NCBI GenBank assembly: GCA_002694985.1
Contig: NZNS01000010.1
Span: 791,921 to 855,920, forward strand
Length of the DNA: 64,000 nt
Direction: 5' to 3'
From: Parvibaculum sp.
Lineage (GTDB): Bacteria > Pseudomonadota > Alphaproteobacteria > Parvibaculales > Parvibaculaceae
Below the pieces are notes generated by a model. That model did not search any database, was not told the origin of the DNA, and worked only from the letters and a program-made list of their open reading frames with translations. Of the stretch, positions 26,589 through 36,036 are shown piece by piece (position 1 is the first letter of the stretch; every line of letters begins with the position of its first letter). The position numbers were made by a program, and so were the translations under genes.

Positions 26589-28418
26589 TCAGAAGGGACC
26601 GCGAGGATCATCGGCAATGAAGAGATCGCGCAGTGACTTGAGCGCCTCTCGCCAGCGCATCCGGACTTTCTTGAGCAGGCTTTCCTCCTGCGGCGGATCG
26701 AGATCAAGGCCAACCTGGTGAACCGCACCATCGCGCACCTGAAGCGCCGTAAGGGCAACACCGCCCACCCGGGTGCGATCGCCCTCCTTGATGTCCTTGC
26801 CGAGACGGGAGCGCATGAACTGCTCCAGCGTGAGTTCACGCTCTTCCGCCTCGAAGGCCAGACCATAGAGATCGGCGACCAGAGCGGCACTTGCCGTTCC
26901 CTCCAGGACGAAATCGACCGTGCCGGTATCTTTCGTGCGGGTCCGAGCCCGGCGGGCGCCAAAGAGACGATCCAGCGTGGGGATCATGTCGGCCGTTGTG
27001 AGGATCATCACGACATCGCCGGGCTGTACGCCCTGATCGAGGCCTTCAGTGCGGACGACACCATCGCGCATCACGGAGATAACCGTGGTGCCCATGGGGA
27101 GCGGCAAGCGGTTCACACCACGCCGCGCGAGAAGACTCATCGGATCGACCGTATAAGCGACGACGCTCTTGCCCTTGCCCGCAGGCAGGTCGAGCTCGAC
27201 GCGCCGGTCCGGCATGGGGCGCGGAGGCAGCTCTACATCGGCGAGGCGCGCGGCCAGGGGCACCGTCCAGCCCTGAAGGATGAGCGAGACGAGAACGATT
27301 ACATAGGCAATGCTGAACAGGACTTCCGCACCCTCGACGCCCGACAGCACGGGGATCGTCCCGAGGAAGATCGGCACGGCACCACGCAGGCCGACCCACG
27401 ACACGAAAGCCGTTTCCTTCGGGGTGAAGCTGAAAGGAACGAGGCAGGCCCAGACGGCAATCGGACGGGCAACGAGGATGAGGACAAGCGCGACAGCGAG
27501 CGCAGGCAGAAAGATCGGCACAAGCGCCGAAGGCGTGACCAGCAACCCCATCATGAGGAACATGACGATCTGTGCGAGCCAGGCAACGCCATCGGAAAAG
27601 CGGGCGATTTCGCTTGTCGCGCGATGCTGGTTATTGCCGATCGTGAAGCCGACGAGAAAGATCGCGAGGAAGCCGCTCGCGCCTGCCGCCTGCGCCAACG
27701 CAAATACCAACAGCGCGAGCGCGCCCGTCAGGATCGGATAAAGGCCCGATGAAAGCTGCAAACGGTTCACGGCGCGCAAGACAAGTGCGCCGCCAGCCGC
27801 ACCGAACAGGCCGCCGCCGGCCATTTGCCAGAGGAAATCCAGCAGGAAACCGATTGCGTCGCTGGTATTTGCCACGCTGTGCGCGCCTGCGGCGAAGCCC
27901 ACAAGGCCGAGCGTGAGGAAGATCGCCATCGGGTCGTTGATACCGGATTCGACTTCAAGCGTGGCCGCGACCCGCGTCTTGAGGCGCAGACCGCGCAGAT
28001 GGAGCAGGAAGAAAACCGCTGCGGCATCGGTCGAGCCGACGATGGCACCGAGCAGGAAGGCTTCGATCCAACCGAGATCGAAGATAAATTTCGCGGCGAC
28101 GCCAGTGAGCCCCGCCGTCAGCACGACGCCTATGGTGGCGAGCGCGAGGCTCGGCCCGAAGGCACGGTTCAGCGCCTCGCGGTGTGTCCGCAGACCACCA
28201 TCGAACAGGATCAGCGCAAGTGCGAATGAGCCGACGAGATAGGCGACAGCAAAATCATCGAAGATGATGCCACCCGGGCCATCCTCGCCCGCGAGCATTC
28301 CAAAGGCGAGGAAGACGAGCAACAGCGGTGCGCCGATCCGCGAGGACAGAACGCCCGCGAAGATCGAAAAGGTAATCAGGCCTGCTGAAACCAGAATGAT
28401 CTGGTTGGCAAAATCCAT
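26589..28418 (-). CDS. Potassium/proton antiporter (CPA1, NhaP2/CvrA type)
   Basis: A 609-aa inner-membrane exchanger. Residues 1-390 hold about twelve helices of a CPA1 core, with LALILFDGGLRTH, GAIVGSTDAAAVFFLL (ion-site Asp) and ATLEVESGINDPMAIFL. A TrkA_C-like domain follows (MGTTVISVMRDGVVRTEGLD, PGDVVMILTT), then a CorC-type domain (FVLEGTASAALVADLYGL and TRVGGVALTALQVRDG). This domain order matches NhaP2/CvrA. It probably exports K+ or Na+ for pH and osmotic balance. Confidence 0.9.
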   Translation of the reverse strand: MDFANQIILVSAGLITFSIFAGVLSSRIGAPLLLVFLAFGMLAGEDGPGGIIFDDFAVAYLVGSFALALILFDGGLRTHREALNRAFGPSLALATIGVVLTAGLTGVAAKFIFDLGWIEAFLLGAIVGSTDAAAVFFLLHLRGLRLKTRVAATLEVESGINDPMAIFLTLGLVGFAAGAHSVANTSDAIGFLLDFLWQMAGGGLFGAAGGALVLRAVNRLQLSSGLYPILTGALALLVFALAQAAGASGFLAIFLVGFTIGNNQHRATSEIARFSDGVAWLAQIVMFLMMGLLVTPSALVPIFLPALAVALVLILVARPIAVWACLVPFSFTPKETAFVSWVGLRGAVPIFLGTIPVLSGVEGAEVLFSIAYVIVLVSLILQGWTVPLAARLADVELPPRPMPDRRVELDLPAGKGKSVVAYTVDPMSLLARRGVNRLPLPMGTTVISVMRDGVVRTEGLDQGVQPGDVVMILTTADMIPTLDRLFGARRARTRTKDTGTVDFVLEGTASAALVADLYGLAFEAEERELTLEQFMRSRLGKDIKEGDRTRVGGVALTALQVRDGAVHQVGLDLDPPQEESLLKKVRMRWREALKSLRDLFIADDPRGPF

Positions 28419-28596
28419 CCCGAAACACCAATGCTCATGCGGGTCCTGCCGAGAACAGGGCCGACTGCACGCACATTGCGGCCAATCGGAACAGAAACCC
28501 CTCGAATCGCGAAAACGATATCTTGGTCAGTGTACAGCAAGGCCGCCGGATTTCGCGCGTCAATCGAGGGGAAACGACCGACGAGCGCGGTTTTTT

Positions 28597-28902
28597 TCAG
28601 CCTGAAGCCTTTTTCTTGCGCGTCGCCGCCGCCTTCTTTGCAGAAGCGGACCGTTCCGATGCAGGGCGGTTCGCCGACGCCTCGCCGCCCTTCCGTCCGC
28701 CCTTCTTCGATGCGGATTTATTATCCTTCGTACCACGGCCCGAACCTGACTTCTTGCCGCCGCCCTCCTCCTTGTTGACGGTGGCCCAAGCGCGACGTTC
28801 GGCCTCTTCCTTCTTGACGCCGCGCTCCTCGTATCCCTTCTCAATATGTTCGGCCTTGCGCTTCTGCTTATCCGTATATGCCGTCTTGTCGCCGCGAGAC
28901 AT
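28597..28902 (-). CDS. Small Lys/Glu-rich protein of the plasmid-stabilisation-like family
   Basis: A 101-aa protein from ATG 28902 behind a GGAGAGGAG ribosome site. The conserved part is residues 1-45 (MSRGDKTAYTDKQKRKAEHI, EKGYEERGVKKEEAERRAWA, then TVNKE). The rest is low-complexity Lys/Gly/Ser/Ala. Homologues are often labelled plasmid stabilization protein, but the evidence for that role is thin. The basic tail suggests nucleic-acid binding. Confidence 0.8.
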   Translation of the reverse strand: MSRGDKTAYTDKQKRKAEHIEKGYEERGVKKEEAERRAWATVNKEEGGGKKSGSGRGTKDNKSASKKGGRKGGEASANRPASERSASAKKAAATRKKKASG

Positions 28903-29100
28903 GGCGCTCTCCTCTCCTTTGACACCCCCGCCCTTAATGAAACGCCGGCTGGACACGCGGGTTCCTCCTGTCTGCTCTCTCGGCGCTGTTCGCCAATGTG
29001 CAGGCGTGGCTGACAAATTGTCTGTGACGGCAGGCGGCAATGCCCTTATTGTCGGCGCCAACAACCGATAATGCCAAAAGCAATAAAAGGAGGGACGGGG

Positions 29101-30309
29101 ATGGATCTCGCCATGAAACCCGAAGATGTCGCCTTTCGCGACGAGGTGCGGGCTTTTCTCAAGGAAAACCTGACGGACGACCTGAAAGCTCATGCGCGGC
29201 TGACGCCCGGCATTCTGGCGGATCAGGATCTGCGTGTGGAATGGCTGAAGCGCCTCCACAAGCGTGGCTGGGCAGCGCCAAGCTGGCCGAAGGAATATGG
29301 CGGCGCCGGCTTCAACGTGATGCAGCGCTTCATCTGGGCGTCCGAATGCGCGGCGGCGGGTGCCCCTGCCGGCTCCAACATGGGGCTTTCCATGGTTGGT
29401 CCGACGCTGATGGGACATGGCACGGACGAACAGAAGGCCTACTACCTGCCGCGCATTCTCGATGGTACGGACTGGTGGTGTCAGGGCTATTCGGAACCGG
29501 GTTCGGGATCGGACCTCGCAAGCCTGCAGTGCCGCGCGGAATCCGACGGCGACGACTACATCATCAACGGCACCAAGCTCTGGACCACAGGGGCGCATCA
29601 GTCGAACAAGATGTTCTGCCTCGTGCGCACAAACCCGAATGCTGCGAAGAAACAGGAAGGCATCTCGTTCATCCTGATCGACGAGTTCCCTGGCGAAGGC
29701 ATCACCATCGACCCGATCATCACATTGGCGGGTGACCATGAGGTGAACCAGGTATTCTTCGACGATGTGCGCGTGCCGAAGAAAAATCGCGTCGGCGCGG
29801 AGAACAATGGCTGGACGGTCGCAAAATACCTGCTCGAATTCGAGCGGGGCGGCGCGGCACATGGCGCAGCACTCCGCAATGCACTGAACAAGCTACGCGC
29901 GATGGCGGACATGGAACATGGCGACGGCGGCAAGCTGATCGACGATCCGGCCTTCCGCCGCAAGCTGGACGAGGCGGAAGTGGAAGTCACCTCGGTGGAG
30001 TTCACGGAACATCGCATCATGTCGCAGCTCTCGAACGGGCAGAACCCCGGCGCTGCCGCCTCTATCATCAAGCTCAAGGGCGCGGATACGAACCAGAAGA
30101 TCACCGAGCTCGCCGTGGAGGCAATCGCCTATTACGCGCAGCCGGATGTGATTGAAGCGCGGACATGGGGCGCGAATGAAAAGCCCGTCGGGCCGGACCA
30201 TACGCTGATGGTCATGCCGAAATATCTCAATACGCGCGCGCAAACGATCTTCGGCGGCTCGAACGAGGTTCAGCGCAACATCATGGCGAAGGCCGTGCTG
30301 GGGCTCTGA
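29101..30309 (+). CDS. Acyl-CoA dehydrogenase
   Basis: An FAD-dependent acyl-CoA dehydrogenase of 402 aa. ATG 29101 (MDLAMKPEDVAFRDEVRAFL) is preferred over an in-frame ATG 30 nt upstream because AGGAGG lies 7 nt before it. Motifs: WCQGYSEPGSGSDLASLQ (FAD/substrate loop), FCLVRTNPNA, FDDVRVPKKNRVG and the C-terminal TIFGGSNEVQRNIMAKAVLGL. The sequence style fits the FadE-like dehydrogenases acting on medium or branched acyl-CoA. The 16 bases around its stop codon recur at 30797-30812. Confidence 0.92.
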   Translation: MDLAMKPEDVAFRDEVRAFLKENLTDDLKAHARLTPGILADQDLRVEWLKRLHKRGWAAPSWPKEYGGAGFNVMQRFIWASECAAAGAPAGSNMGLSMVGPTLMGHGTDEQKAYYLPRILDGTDWWCQGYSEPGSGSDLASLQCRAESDGDDYIINGTKLWTTGAHQSNKMFCLVRTNPNAAKKQEGISFILIDEFPGEGITIDPIITLAGDHEVNQVFFDDVRVPKKNRVGAENNGWTVAKYLLEFERGGAAHGAALRNALNKLRAMADMEHGDGGKLIDDPAFRRKLDEAEVEVTSVEFTEHRIMSQLSNGQNPGAAASIIKLKGADTNQKITELAVEAIAYYAQPDVIEARTWGANEKPVGPDHTLMVMPKYLNTRAQTIFGGSNEVQRNIMAKAVLGL

Positions 30310-30312
30310 GGC

Positions 30313-30792
30313 TCAATCTGCCTTCGGGTCGCGACCGACCGCCATACGACAAGTCAAACGCGCCAGCTCCTTCGTGAGTTCGGCGCGTTTTTCTTCGCTC
30401 ACTTCCGGGAAATGCCGCTTCGGGGATCACGTTGTAGAGCATTTCGGAAATGAGCCAGCCGTCTTCCTCCCGCATGGGCAGATCGAGCGCGTCCGAGGCT
30501 TCTACACGGATGTGCTGCGACAGATCCCCAAGCGCGGCGCGCGTTTCGACGACCGCCGGTACCGGTAATTGCGGCACGAAAGGCACCTGACGGAGCAGCA
30601 CACGGAACGCCGCCATCGCAGCAACCGCACTGGCTGTAATGTGTGGAACGCCTGGCCAGGGATTGAGACCGCACGCTTCCGTGAAGGCCTCTTCCATATG
30701 CGCGTCCACCCGGCCCATGAGACGGGCGGTGAGTTCTGCTACAACCGTCTCCTTGTTGGGGAAGAATTTATAGAGCGCGGCATCATGGCAAA
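30313..30792 (-). pseudogene. TetR family regulator remnant
   Basis: The minus strand from about 30792 reads DAALYKFFPNKETVVAELTA then MGRVDAHMEEAFTEACGLNP..., the end of a TetR helix-turn-helix followed by its ligand domain. The start and most of the HTH are missing, cut exactly where the dehydrogenase-like tail begins. An extra base near 30410 shifts the frame after NVIPEAAFP. The corrected frame continues EVSEEKRAELTKELARLTCR to a stop at 30313. The regulator is therefore inactive. Confidence 0.8.
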
Positions 30793-30811
30793 GCTGGTGC
30801 TGGGGCTCTGA
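30783..30811 (+). pseudogene. Acyl-CoA dehydrogenase C-terminal fragment
   Basis: Encodes only IMAKLVLGL and a stop, matching the last residues of the intact dehydrogenase 500 bp upstream with one conservative change and several silent differences. It is a relic of a second dehydrogenase gene or of a duplication. Confidence 0.6.
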
Positions 30812-30814
30812 GCC

Positions 30815-31255
30815 TCACCTCTTTCGAGCGATCAGCAGCGTCGTCATCTGGCTGAAGACCGTTTCGCCGTCCTGGTTCATCAGGATGTGCCGGTTCTTCA
30901 CGATGCCCCGGTCCGGCTTCGATGATGATGGTTTTGTCTCGATGCATTCGATGACAAGGCGGAGAGTGTCGCCGAGTTTGGCGGCTTTATGGAAGCGTAT
31001 CTCGTCATAGCCCAATGCACCGATCACCGCTGTCTCCTCGGGGAGGCGCGCGGCAAGCCAGAGCACAATCGCCTGCACATGCGTACCGCACGCCGTCAAC
31101 GTGCCGTATACCGACTTCGCAGCCGCCTCCTCATCGATATGAAACGGCTGCGGATCCCATTTCTCCGCGAAGGCGACGATCTCGTCTTTCGTCACCTCAT
31201 AGCGCGCAGGAATGTCGTGGCGTTCACCCACGGCGAAGTCGTCAAAGTAGCGCAT
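30815..31255 (-). CDS. MaoC family dehydratase
   Basis: A 146-aa single hot-dog hydratase. The N-terminus MRYFDDFAVGERHDIPARYE and the active-site element FAEKWDPQPFHIDEEAAAKS (Asp/His pair near residue 35-40) are those of MaoC-like (R)-enoyl-CoA hydratases. It adds water to trans-2-enoyl-CoA, feeding beta-oxidation or polyester synthesis. The C-terminal KNRHILMNQDGETVFSQMTT is typical of the family. Confidence 0.92.
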   Translation of the reverse strand: MRYFDDFAVGERHDIPARYEVTKDEIVAFAEKWDPQPFHIDEEAAAKSVYGTLTACGTHVQAIVLWLAARLPEETAVIGALGYDEIRFHKAAKLGDTLRLVIECIETKPSSSKPDRGIVKNRHILMNQDGETVFSQMTTLLIARKR

Positions 31256-31297
31256 GCTGTTCCTCCCGGTTTTCCGGGGATCATATGCCGCGATTTA

Positions 31298-31388
31298 CGT
31301 CATTGCGAGGAGCGGAGCGACGAAGAAATCCAGAGCGGCAAAGACAGAACAGGCGGCCCTGGGTTGCTTCGCTGCGCTCGCAATGACG
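31298..31388. repeat. Dispersed inverted-repeat element (type B)
   Basis: A 91-bp element bounded by CGTCATTGCGAG and CTCGCAATGACG, with internal GGAGCGGAGCGAC and TTGCTTCGCTGCG arms. A related 107-bp element with the same ends is at 62842-62948. Such small palindromic repeats are common in alphaproteobacterial intergenic DNA. Confidence 0.8.
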
Positions 31389-31410
31389 AGGGAGAAACGA
31401 AAAACAAGAG

Positions 31411-31440
31411 AAAGGCCCGAGGATCGCTCCACGGGCCTTT
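31411..31440 (-). terminator. Intrinsic terminator after the thiolase gene
   Basis: AAAGGCCCG (31411-31419) pairs with CGGGCCTTT (31432-31440). It lies 24 nt downstream of the thiolase stop and gives a TTT run on the minus strand. It also ends with TTTT on the plus strand, so it may be bidirectional. Confidence 0.7.
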
Positions 31441-31463
31441 TGTAATTCGTCAGACTTCTTGAA

Positions 31464-32684
<1,221 letters not shown>

Positions 32685-33063
32685 GGACGGTCTCCCGAAG
32701 GGGTTAGCTGGCTTTATGAATAGGCCGGTTTGATGCTCTGGCCGGTCCGGCGTTCTCCGCCTTTTGGCATGTTTCCGGCCAAGTTGAGGCGCACCATAAA
32801 CGGCTGGCGACACCCTTCAAAGCAGAATCTCGGTCAAATTCCGTAGGGTTGAGGCAGCGGCTTTGTTGAGTTTTGAACAGCATGCCGATCAGAACGCGCG
32901 CAAATAGCGGTTTTTGGGGGGTGCCTCAATCTTGCCTTCAAAATTCCCCGTAACTGCCCCGAGTGAACCCGATGAGGGTCACATTCGTTGTCCATCTTGA
33001 GAGCGTTGAAGGCGGGCCGCCTTGTGGGGCCTGCCGGGTCCATGGAGATGGAAGGGCAAGAAA
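32685..33063. other. Intergenic region between thiolase and OmpA-like gene
   Basis: A 379-nt divergent promoter region with no gene that I can support. It is A/T-richer in places (ATAGCGGTTTTTGGGG). No operator or hairpin was convincing. Confidence 0.4.
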
Positions 33064-33552
33064 ATGAAACCGCTGACAGTCGTTGCCGTCCTCGGGCTGA
33101 GCACCGCGATCGCAACCGCGATGGCGGCGAACACAGCCTCGGCGTCCGATCCGATTCCCATGCCGCGTCCCGACATGACGGCCGCGGCAAGCGAGACCGG
33201 CATCGAAGAGCGCATGGTCACCGTCAGCGCCATTGATCCTGCGGCACCGCACACTCCGGGCTATGGCGTTAACGATAGCGAGCGTGTGGTTTACCCGATC
33301 TATTTTGCGGAAGGCTGGACCAGCACGAATGACAAGGCGGAAATGGCGCTGCGCGCCGCCGCCGAAGAGATTACCTATCGCGGGCTTCAGGACATTACGG
33401 TCGCCCCCTCGGACGCAGCGATGATGTCCTCCGACATTTCGGCGCAGCATGAAGCCGAAAAGCGCGTTCAGGTGGTCGCGGACACGCTGGAAAAATACGG
33501 TGTACCCGAACGCTGGATTGCCGTGGAACCCTATGCCCTGCCGGGCGTTTAA
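33064..33552 (+). CDS. Secreted divergent OmpA-like protein
   Basis: A 162-aa exported protein from ATG 33064, after GGAAGGG. The signal peptide (KPLTVVAVLGLSTAIATAMA...) ends near ANTASA. The C-terminal 90 residues follow the OmpA peptidoglycan-binding pattern: YPIYFAEGWTSTNDKAEMAL, ITVAPSDAAM, HEAEKRVQVVADTLEKYGVP and RWIAVEPYALPG. The usual FDFDS and NxxLSxRRA residues are poorly kept, so peptidoglycan binding is uncertain. No adjacent partner suggests a role. Confidence 0.65.
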   Translation: MKPLTVVAVLGLSTAIATAMAANTASASDPIPMPRPDMTAAASETGIEERMVTVSAIDPAAPHTPGYGVNDSERVVYPIYFAEGWTSTNDKAEMALRAAAEEITYRGLQDITVAPSDAAMMSSDISAQHEAEKRVQVVADTLEKYGVPERWIAVEPYALPGV

Positions 33553-33790
33553 TTCTCTGACAATACCTCTTCGCGGCGGTTTTCTCTCCCCCTCATAGCC
33601 TCCGCGTTGCACGAAAGACCCGGTGCCGTCTCACCCTCATCCCCCACCGGGGCGACGGCATCGGGTTCTTTACCTCCTCGCAGCTGAACTGACGGCTCGC
33701 CGCTCCCCCGGCGGGCCGTTTTCTTGTGTCCGGGGTCGCGAGAGTCTAGATAAGGCACCATCTTCAGTTCTTCCTCCGAATGGTTGCTTC

Positions 33791-34189
33791 ATGAGTTCAA
33801 GACAGGTCGATACGAGTGGCTTCGGCGCCTATGCCGGACCGGTGCTTCGCAACGAAGCGGGCAGCTTCATCTTCGAGATCGCGGATCATCATCTGAACGG
33901 CGACGACAGGCTGCATGGCGGCATGATGATGACGCTCGCCTCGGTGGTGCTCGGCACGGTCGCGAAGGAGACTGCCGCGGGAAAATCGGAAGGCGCGACG
34001 GTGCGGCCTCTCTCGCTCAATTGCGACTTCGTGAGCGCGGGCGAGAAAGGCGACACCGTGGAGGGAAGCGCGAATGTGACGCGCGCCACACGCACCGTCC
34101 TCTTCATCTCCGGCGAGTTACGCGTGGGACCACGCATATTGATGACGGCGACGGGCGTCTACGCAATCAAGGGAACCGACGAGAAGTGA
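33791..34189 (+). CDS. PaaI/4HBT hot-dog thioesterase
   Basis: A 132-aa single hot-dog thioesterase from ATG 33791 (MSSRQVDTSGFGAYAGPVLR). The conserved helix region HHLNGDDRLHGGMMMTLASV carries the HGG motif of PaaI-type acyl-CoA thioesterases. RPLSLNCDFVSAGEKGDTVE follows as the second strand set. It probably hydrolyses acyl-CoA to free acid. The stop overlaps the GTG of the next thioesterase (GTGA), so the two are co-translated. Confidence 0.85.
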   Translation: MSSRQVDTSGFGAYAGPVLRNEAGSFIFEIADHHLNGDDRLHGGMMMTLASVVLGTVAKETAAGKSEGATVRPLSLNCDFVSAGEKGDTVEGSANVTRATRTVLFISGELRVGPRILMTATGVYAIKGTDEK

Positions 34190-34620
34190 GAACACCGATC
34201 CCCTCTCCGGTGACGGTCGAGCCGCCGCAAGGCTGGACGCTGTCGCCGCTTCACGATCCTTTCGAAGCCCATGTGGGACCGCTCTTCGAACGCGAGGAGG
34301 ACGGCGAACGCATCTTCGGCTTCTTTGCGGACAAGCGGCATCTCGACGACCGGGGCGCAGTACATGAAGGCATGCTGATGACCTTCGCCGACGCCTTTCT
34401 CGGCACCACGGCACATCGAGGCTCGAATGGCAAAGGCTGCGTGACAGTCAGCCTGCAGGCGAGCTTCCTAGCGGAAGCGAAGGCAGGCGACTTCATCGAA
34501 TGCCGCACACACATCGACCGCACGACGCGCGCGATTATTTTCGTTTCCGCAAGGTTCAGCGTGGGCGAGGAAGACGTGATGACGGCAACAAGCCTCTGGA
34601 AGGTGCTCGGCGAGCGCTGA
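34186..34620 (+). CDS. PaaI/4HBT hot-dog thioesterase (second of a tandem pair)
   Basis: A 144-aa hot-dog protein starting GTG at 34186. Motifs parallel its neighbour: HLDDRGAVHEGMLMTFADAF (HEG in place of HGG), TVSLQASFLAEAKAGDFIE and RTTRAIIFVSARFSV. The two neighbours share the same fold and about the same length but are clearly diverged, so they may work as a heteromer or on different chain lengths. Confidence 0.82.
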   Translation: MRTPIPSPVTVEPPQGWTLSPLHDPFEAHVGPLFEREEDGERIFGFFADKRHLDDRGAVHEGMLMTFADAFLGTTAHRGSNGKGCVTVSLQASFLAEAKAGDFIECRTHIDRTTRAIIFVSARFSVGEEDVMTATSLWKVLGER

Positions 34621-34741
34621 TCCCGCCTGCCATTTACCGGGAATGACCGCTTGCGCGGGACATAATGACTGCTTGCACGCGGCTGGCAGAACCGCTTTTC
34701 TATGGCGCAAGAAACGATCCGCACTTCAAGGGAGGCCGAAC

Positions 34742-35593
34742 ATGGCAATCAATTACGACAAGCTGATGAGCCTGAAAGCGGAAGGTCAGGAGTTCAGCTA
34801 TGGCGACCGCGAGACGATGCTTTATGCGCTTGGCATCGGCTTCGGACGCGACCCGCTGGACGAGAACGAACTGCCTTTCGTTTACGAGAAGAATCTGAAG
34901 ACCGTACCGACCCTTGCGACCGTCATCGCATGGGGCGCAGGCGCCATCGGCGACAGCGGCATCAACTACTCGATGGTGGTGCATGGCGAGCAGAAGCTGA
35001 AGCTCTACAAGCCACTTCCGATTGCCGCGAAGATCATCGCCGACAGCCGCGTTCTCGGCGCATGGGACAAGGGCGAAGGCAAGGGCGCGATCGTCGTTAC
35101 CGAAACCGACCTCAGCGAGAAGGGCGGCGACAAGCTCTGCACACTGACCTCCACGATCTTCGCGCGTGGCGATGGCGGCTTCGGCGGACCGCGCGAAGGT
35201 GCGCCGCAACCACATCAGCTTCCCGACCGCGAACCCGACATGAGCGTGGACGCGGCGACGAAGCCCGATCAGGCCCTGCTCTACCGTCTTTCGGGCGATC
35301 GTAACCCGCTGCACTCGGATCCGGAATTTGCGAAAGCCGTCGGCTTTCCCAAACCGATCCTGCATGGTCTGTGTACGTATGGAACATGCTGCCGCGCGAT
35401 CATCTCCGGTGCGCTCGATTACGATCCGACGCAGATCACGGGCTTCGACGTGCGTTTCTCGGCCCCTGTTTTTCCGGGCGACACGGTGACCGTCGACATC
35501 TGGAAGGACAAGGGAGAGATCTCTTTCCGGGCACGCGTCAAGGAGCGCGATGCCGTCGTCATCAATAATGGCAAGTGCTCGCTCAAGAGTTGA
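34742..35593 (+). CDS. Two-domain MaoC-type enoyl-CoA hydratase (hydratase 2)
   Basis: A 283-aa double hot-dog hydratase. ATG 34742 (MAINYDKLMSLKAEGQEFSY) follows GGGAGG. The N-terminal half is the non-catalytic hot dog (ENELPFVYEKNLKTVPTLAT). The C-terminal half has the active-site motif YRLSGDRNPLHSDPEFAKAV then GFPKPILHGLCTYG. This organisation matches (R)-specific enoyl-CoA hydratase 2 of peroxisomal MFE-2 type. It may serve beta-oxidation of branched or (R)-hydroxyacyl chains. A GGGGAYAA/GTCA element begins 3 nt after its stop. Confidence 0.92.
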   Translation: MAINYDKLMSLKAEGQEFSYGDRETMLYALGIGFGRDPLDENELPFVYEKNLKTVPTLATVIAWGAGAIGDSGINYSMVVHGEQKLKLYKPLPIAAKIIADSRVLGAWDKGEGKGAIVVTETDLSEKGGDKLCTLTSTIFARGDGGFGGPREGAPQPHQLPDREPDMSVDAATKPDQALLYRLSGDRNPLHSDPEFAKAVGFPKPILHGLCTYGTCCRAIISGALDYDPTQITGFDVRFSAPVFPGDTVTVDIWKDKGEISFRARVKERDAVVINNGKCSLKS

Positions 35594-35595
35594 GC

Positions 35596-35656
35596 CGGGG
35601 ACAAGTCGGCCTTTTTCGCCGCAACTGTCATCGAAACGTCACAATAACGTCATAAT
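35596..35656 (+). promoter_or_regulatory. GGGGACAA plus three 11-bp-spaced GTCA half-sites, with -10-like box
   Basis: Right after the hydratase stop comes GGGGACAA. Then CTGTCAT (35625-35631), ACGTCAC (35636-35642) and ACGTCAT (35647-35653) follow, each start 11 bp from the last, the geometry of a Pho/OmpR-type box (7-bp repeats, 4-bp spacers). CATAAT at 35651-35656 sits 8 nt after the second repeat, where an activator-dependent -10 would be. The same module recurs at about 2.75 and 59.24 kb. Confidence 0.5.
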
Positions 35657-35660
35657 TGGA

Positions 35661-35770
35661 CGGTGAAAGAAAAACGAGACCCTTTCCGGCTTCTGTCTGT
35701 TCACGGATGAACAGGCAAAGTGGGGATAAATCGGGGCCGGATGGCACGGATGCCGTCCGGCCCTTTGTCT
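35661..35770 (+). ncRNA. Candidate small RNA with two CGGA-loop hairpins and a strong terminator
   Basis: From about 35661, downstream of a -10-like box, the segment has a perfect 7-bp hairpin CTGTTCA-CGGA-TGAACAG (35697-35714). It ends in a 13-bp stem GGGCCGGATGGCA / TGCCGTCCGGCCC (35734-35746 and 35751-35763, loop CGGA) followed by TTTGTCTT. No ORF is convincing across it. Transcription start and size are inferred, not measured. Confidence 0.5.
35734..35768 (+). terminator. Strong rho-independent terminator
   Basis: A 13-bp stem with one G-T pair, tetraloop CGGA and TTTGTCTT tail. It would terminate either the candidate small RNA or read-through from the hydratase gene. Confidence 0.85.
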
Positions 35771-36036
35771 TGGACCCAGAAAAGATGTCCCCAGTTTCAG
35801 ACGGTCCTGCAAACGAGCCTAGCCCCCGGCGGATATCCCCGCTTCGCTAACAGCAAACCCTCCCTTTACGGAGGAGACCAGACCGGGCGAAGACCGCCCC
35901 CGCGAGAGCGGCAATCCGATGCAGTTCAAATGCTACGCGGATGGCTGCTACTGAAAACGCCGCAAGAGCGGACAGGCGGGCAAGCTGTGTTAAGGTTTCG
36001 CGAAAGCACCGACAGGCAGAAAAGCGTTACCCTTCC

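Larger units (their letters stand above)
30295..30812. repeat. 16-bp direct repeat flanking a 486-bp segment
   Basis: GTGCTGGGGCTCTGAG occurs at 30295-30310 and again at 30797-30812. The first copy is the acyl-CoA dehydrogenase 3' end. The second belongs to a short remnant that translates ...GIMAKLVLGL-stop, also an acyl-CoA dehydrogenase C-terminus. The broken TetR gene lies between them. Confidence 0.8.

Noticed and set aside
31298..31388. Possible insertion sequence remnant
   Set aside because: It has inverted ends but no transposase fragment, no target duplication seen, and a related copy at 62.8 kb of small-repeat size.
35941..36036. Upstream extension of the exported hypothetical protein at 36037
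   Set aside because: Starting at 36037 places a proper signal peptide at the N-terminus; the upstream codons would bury it.
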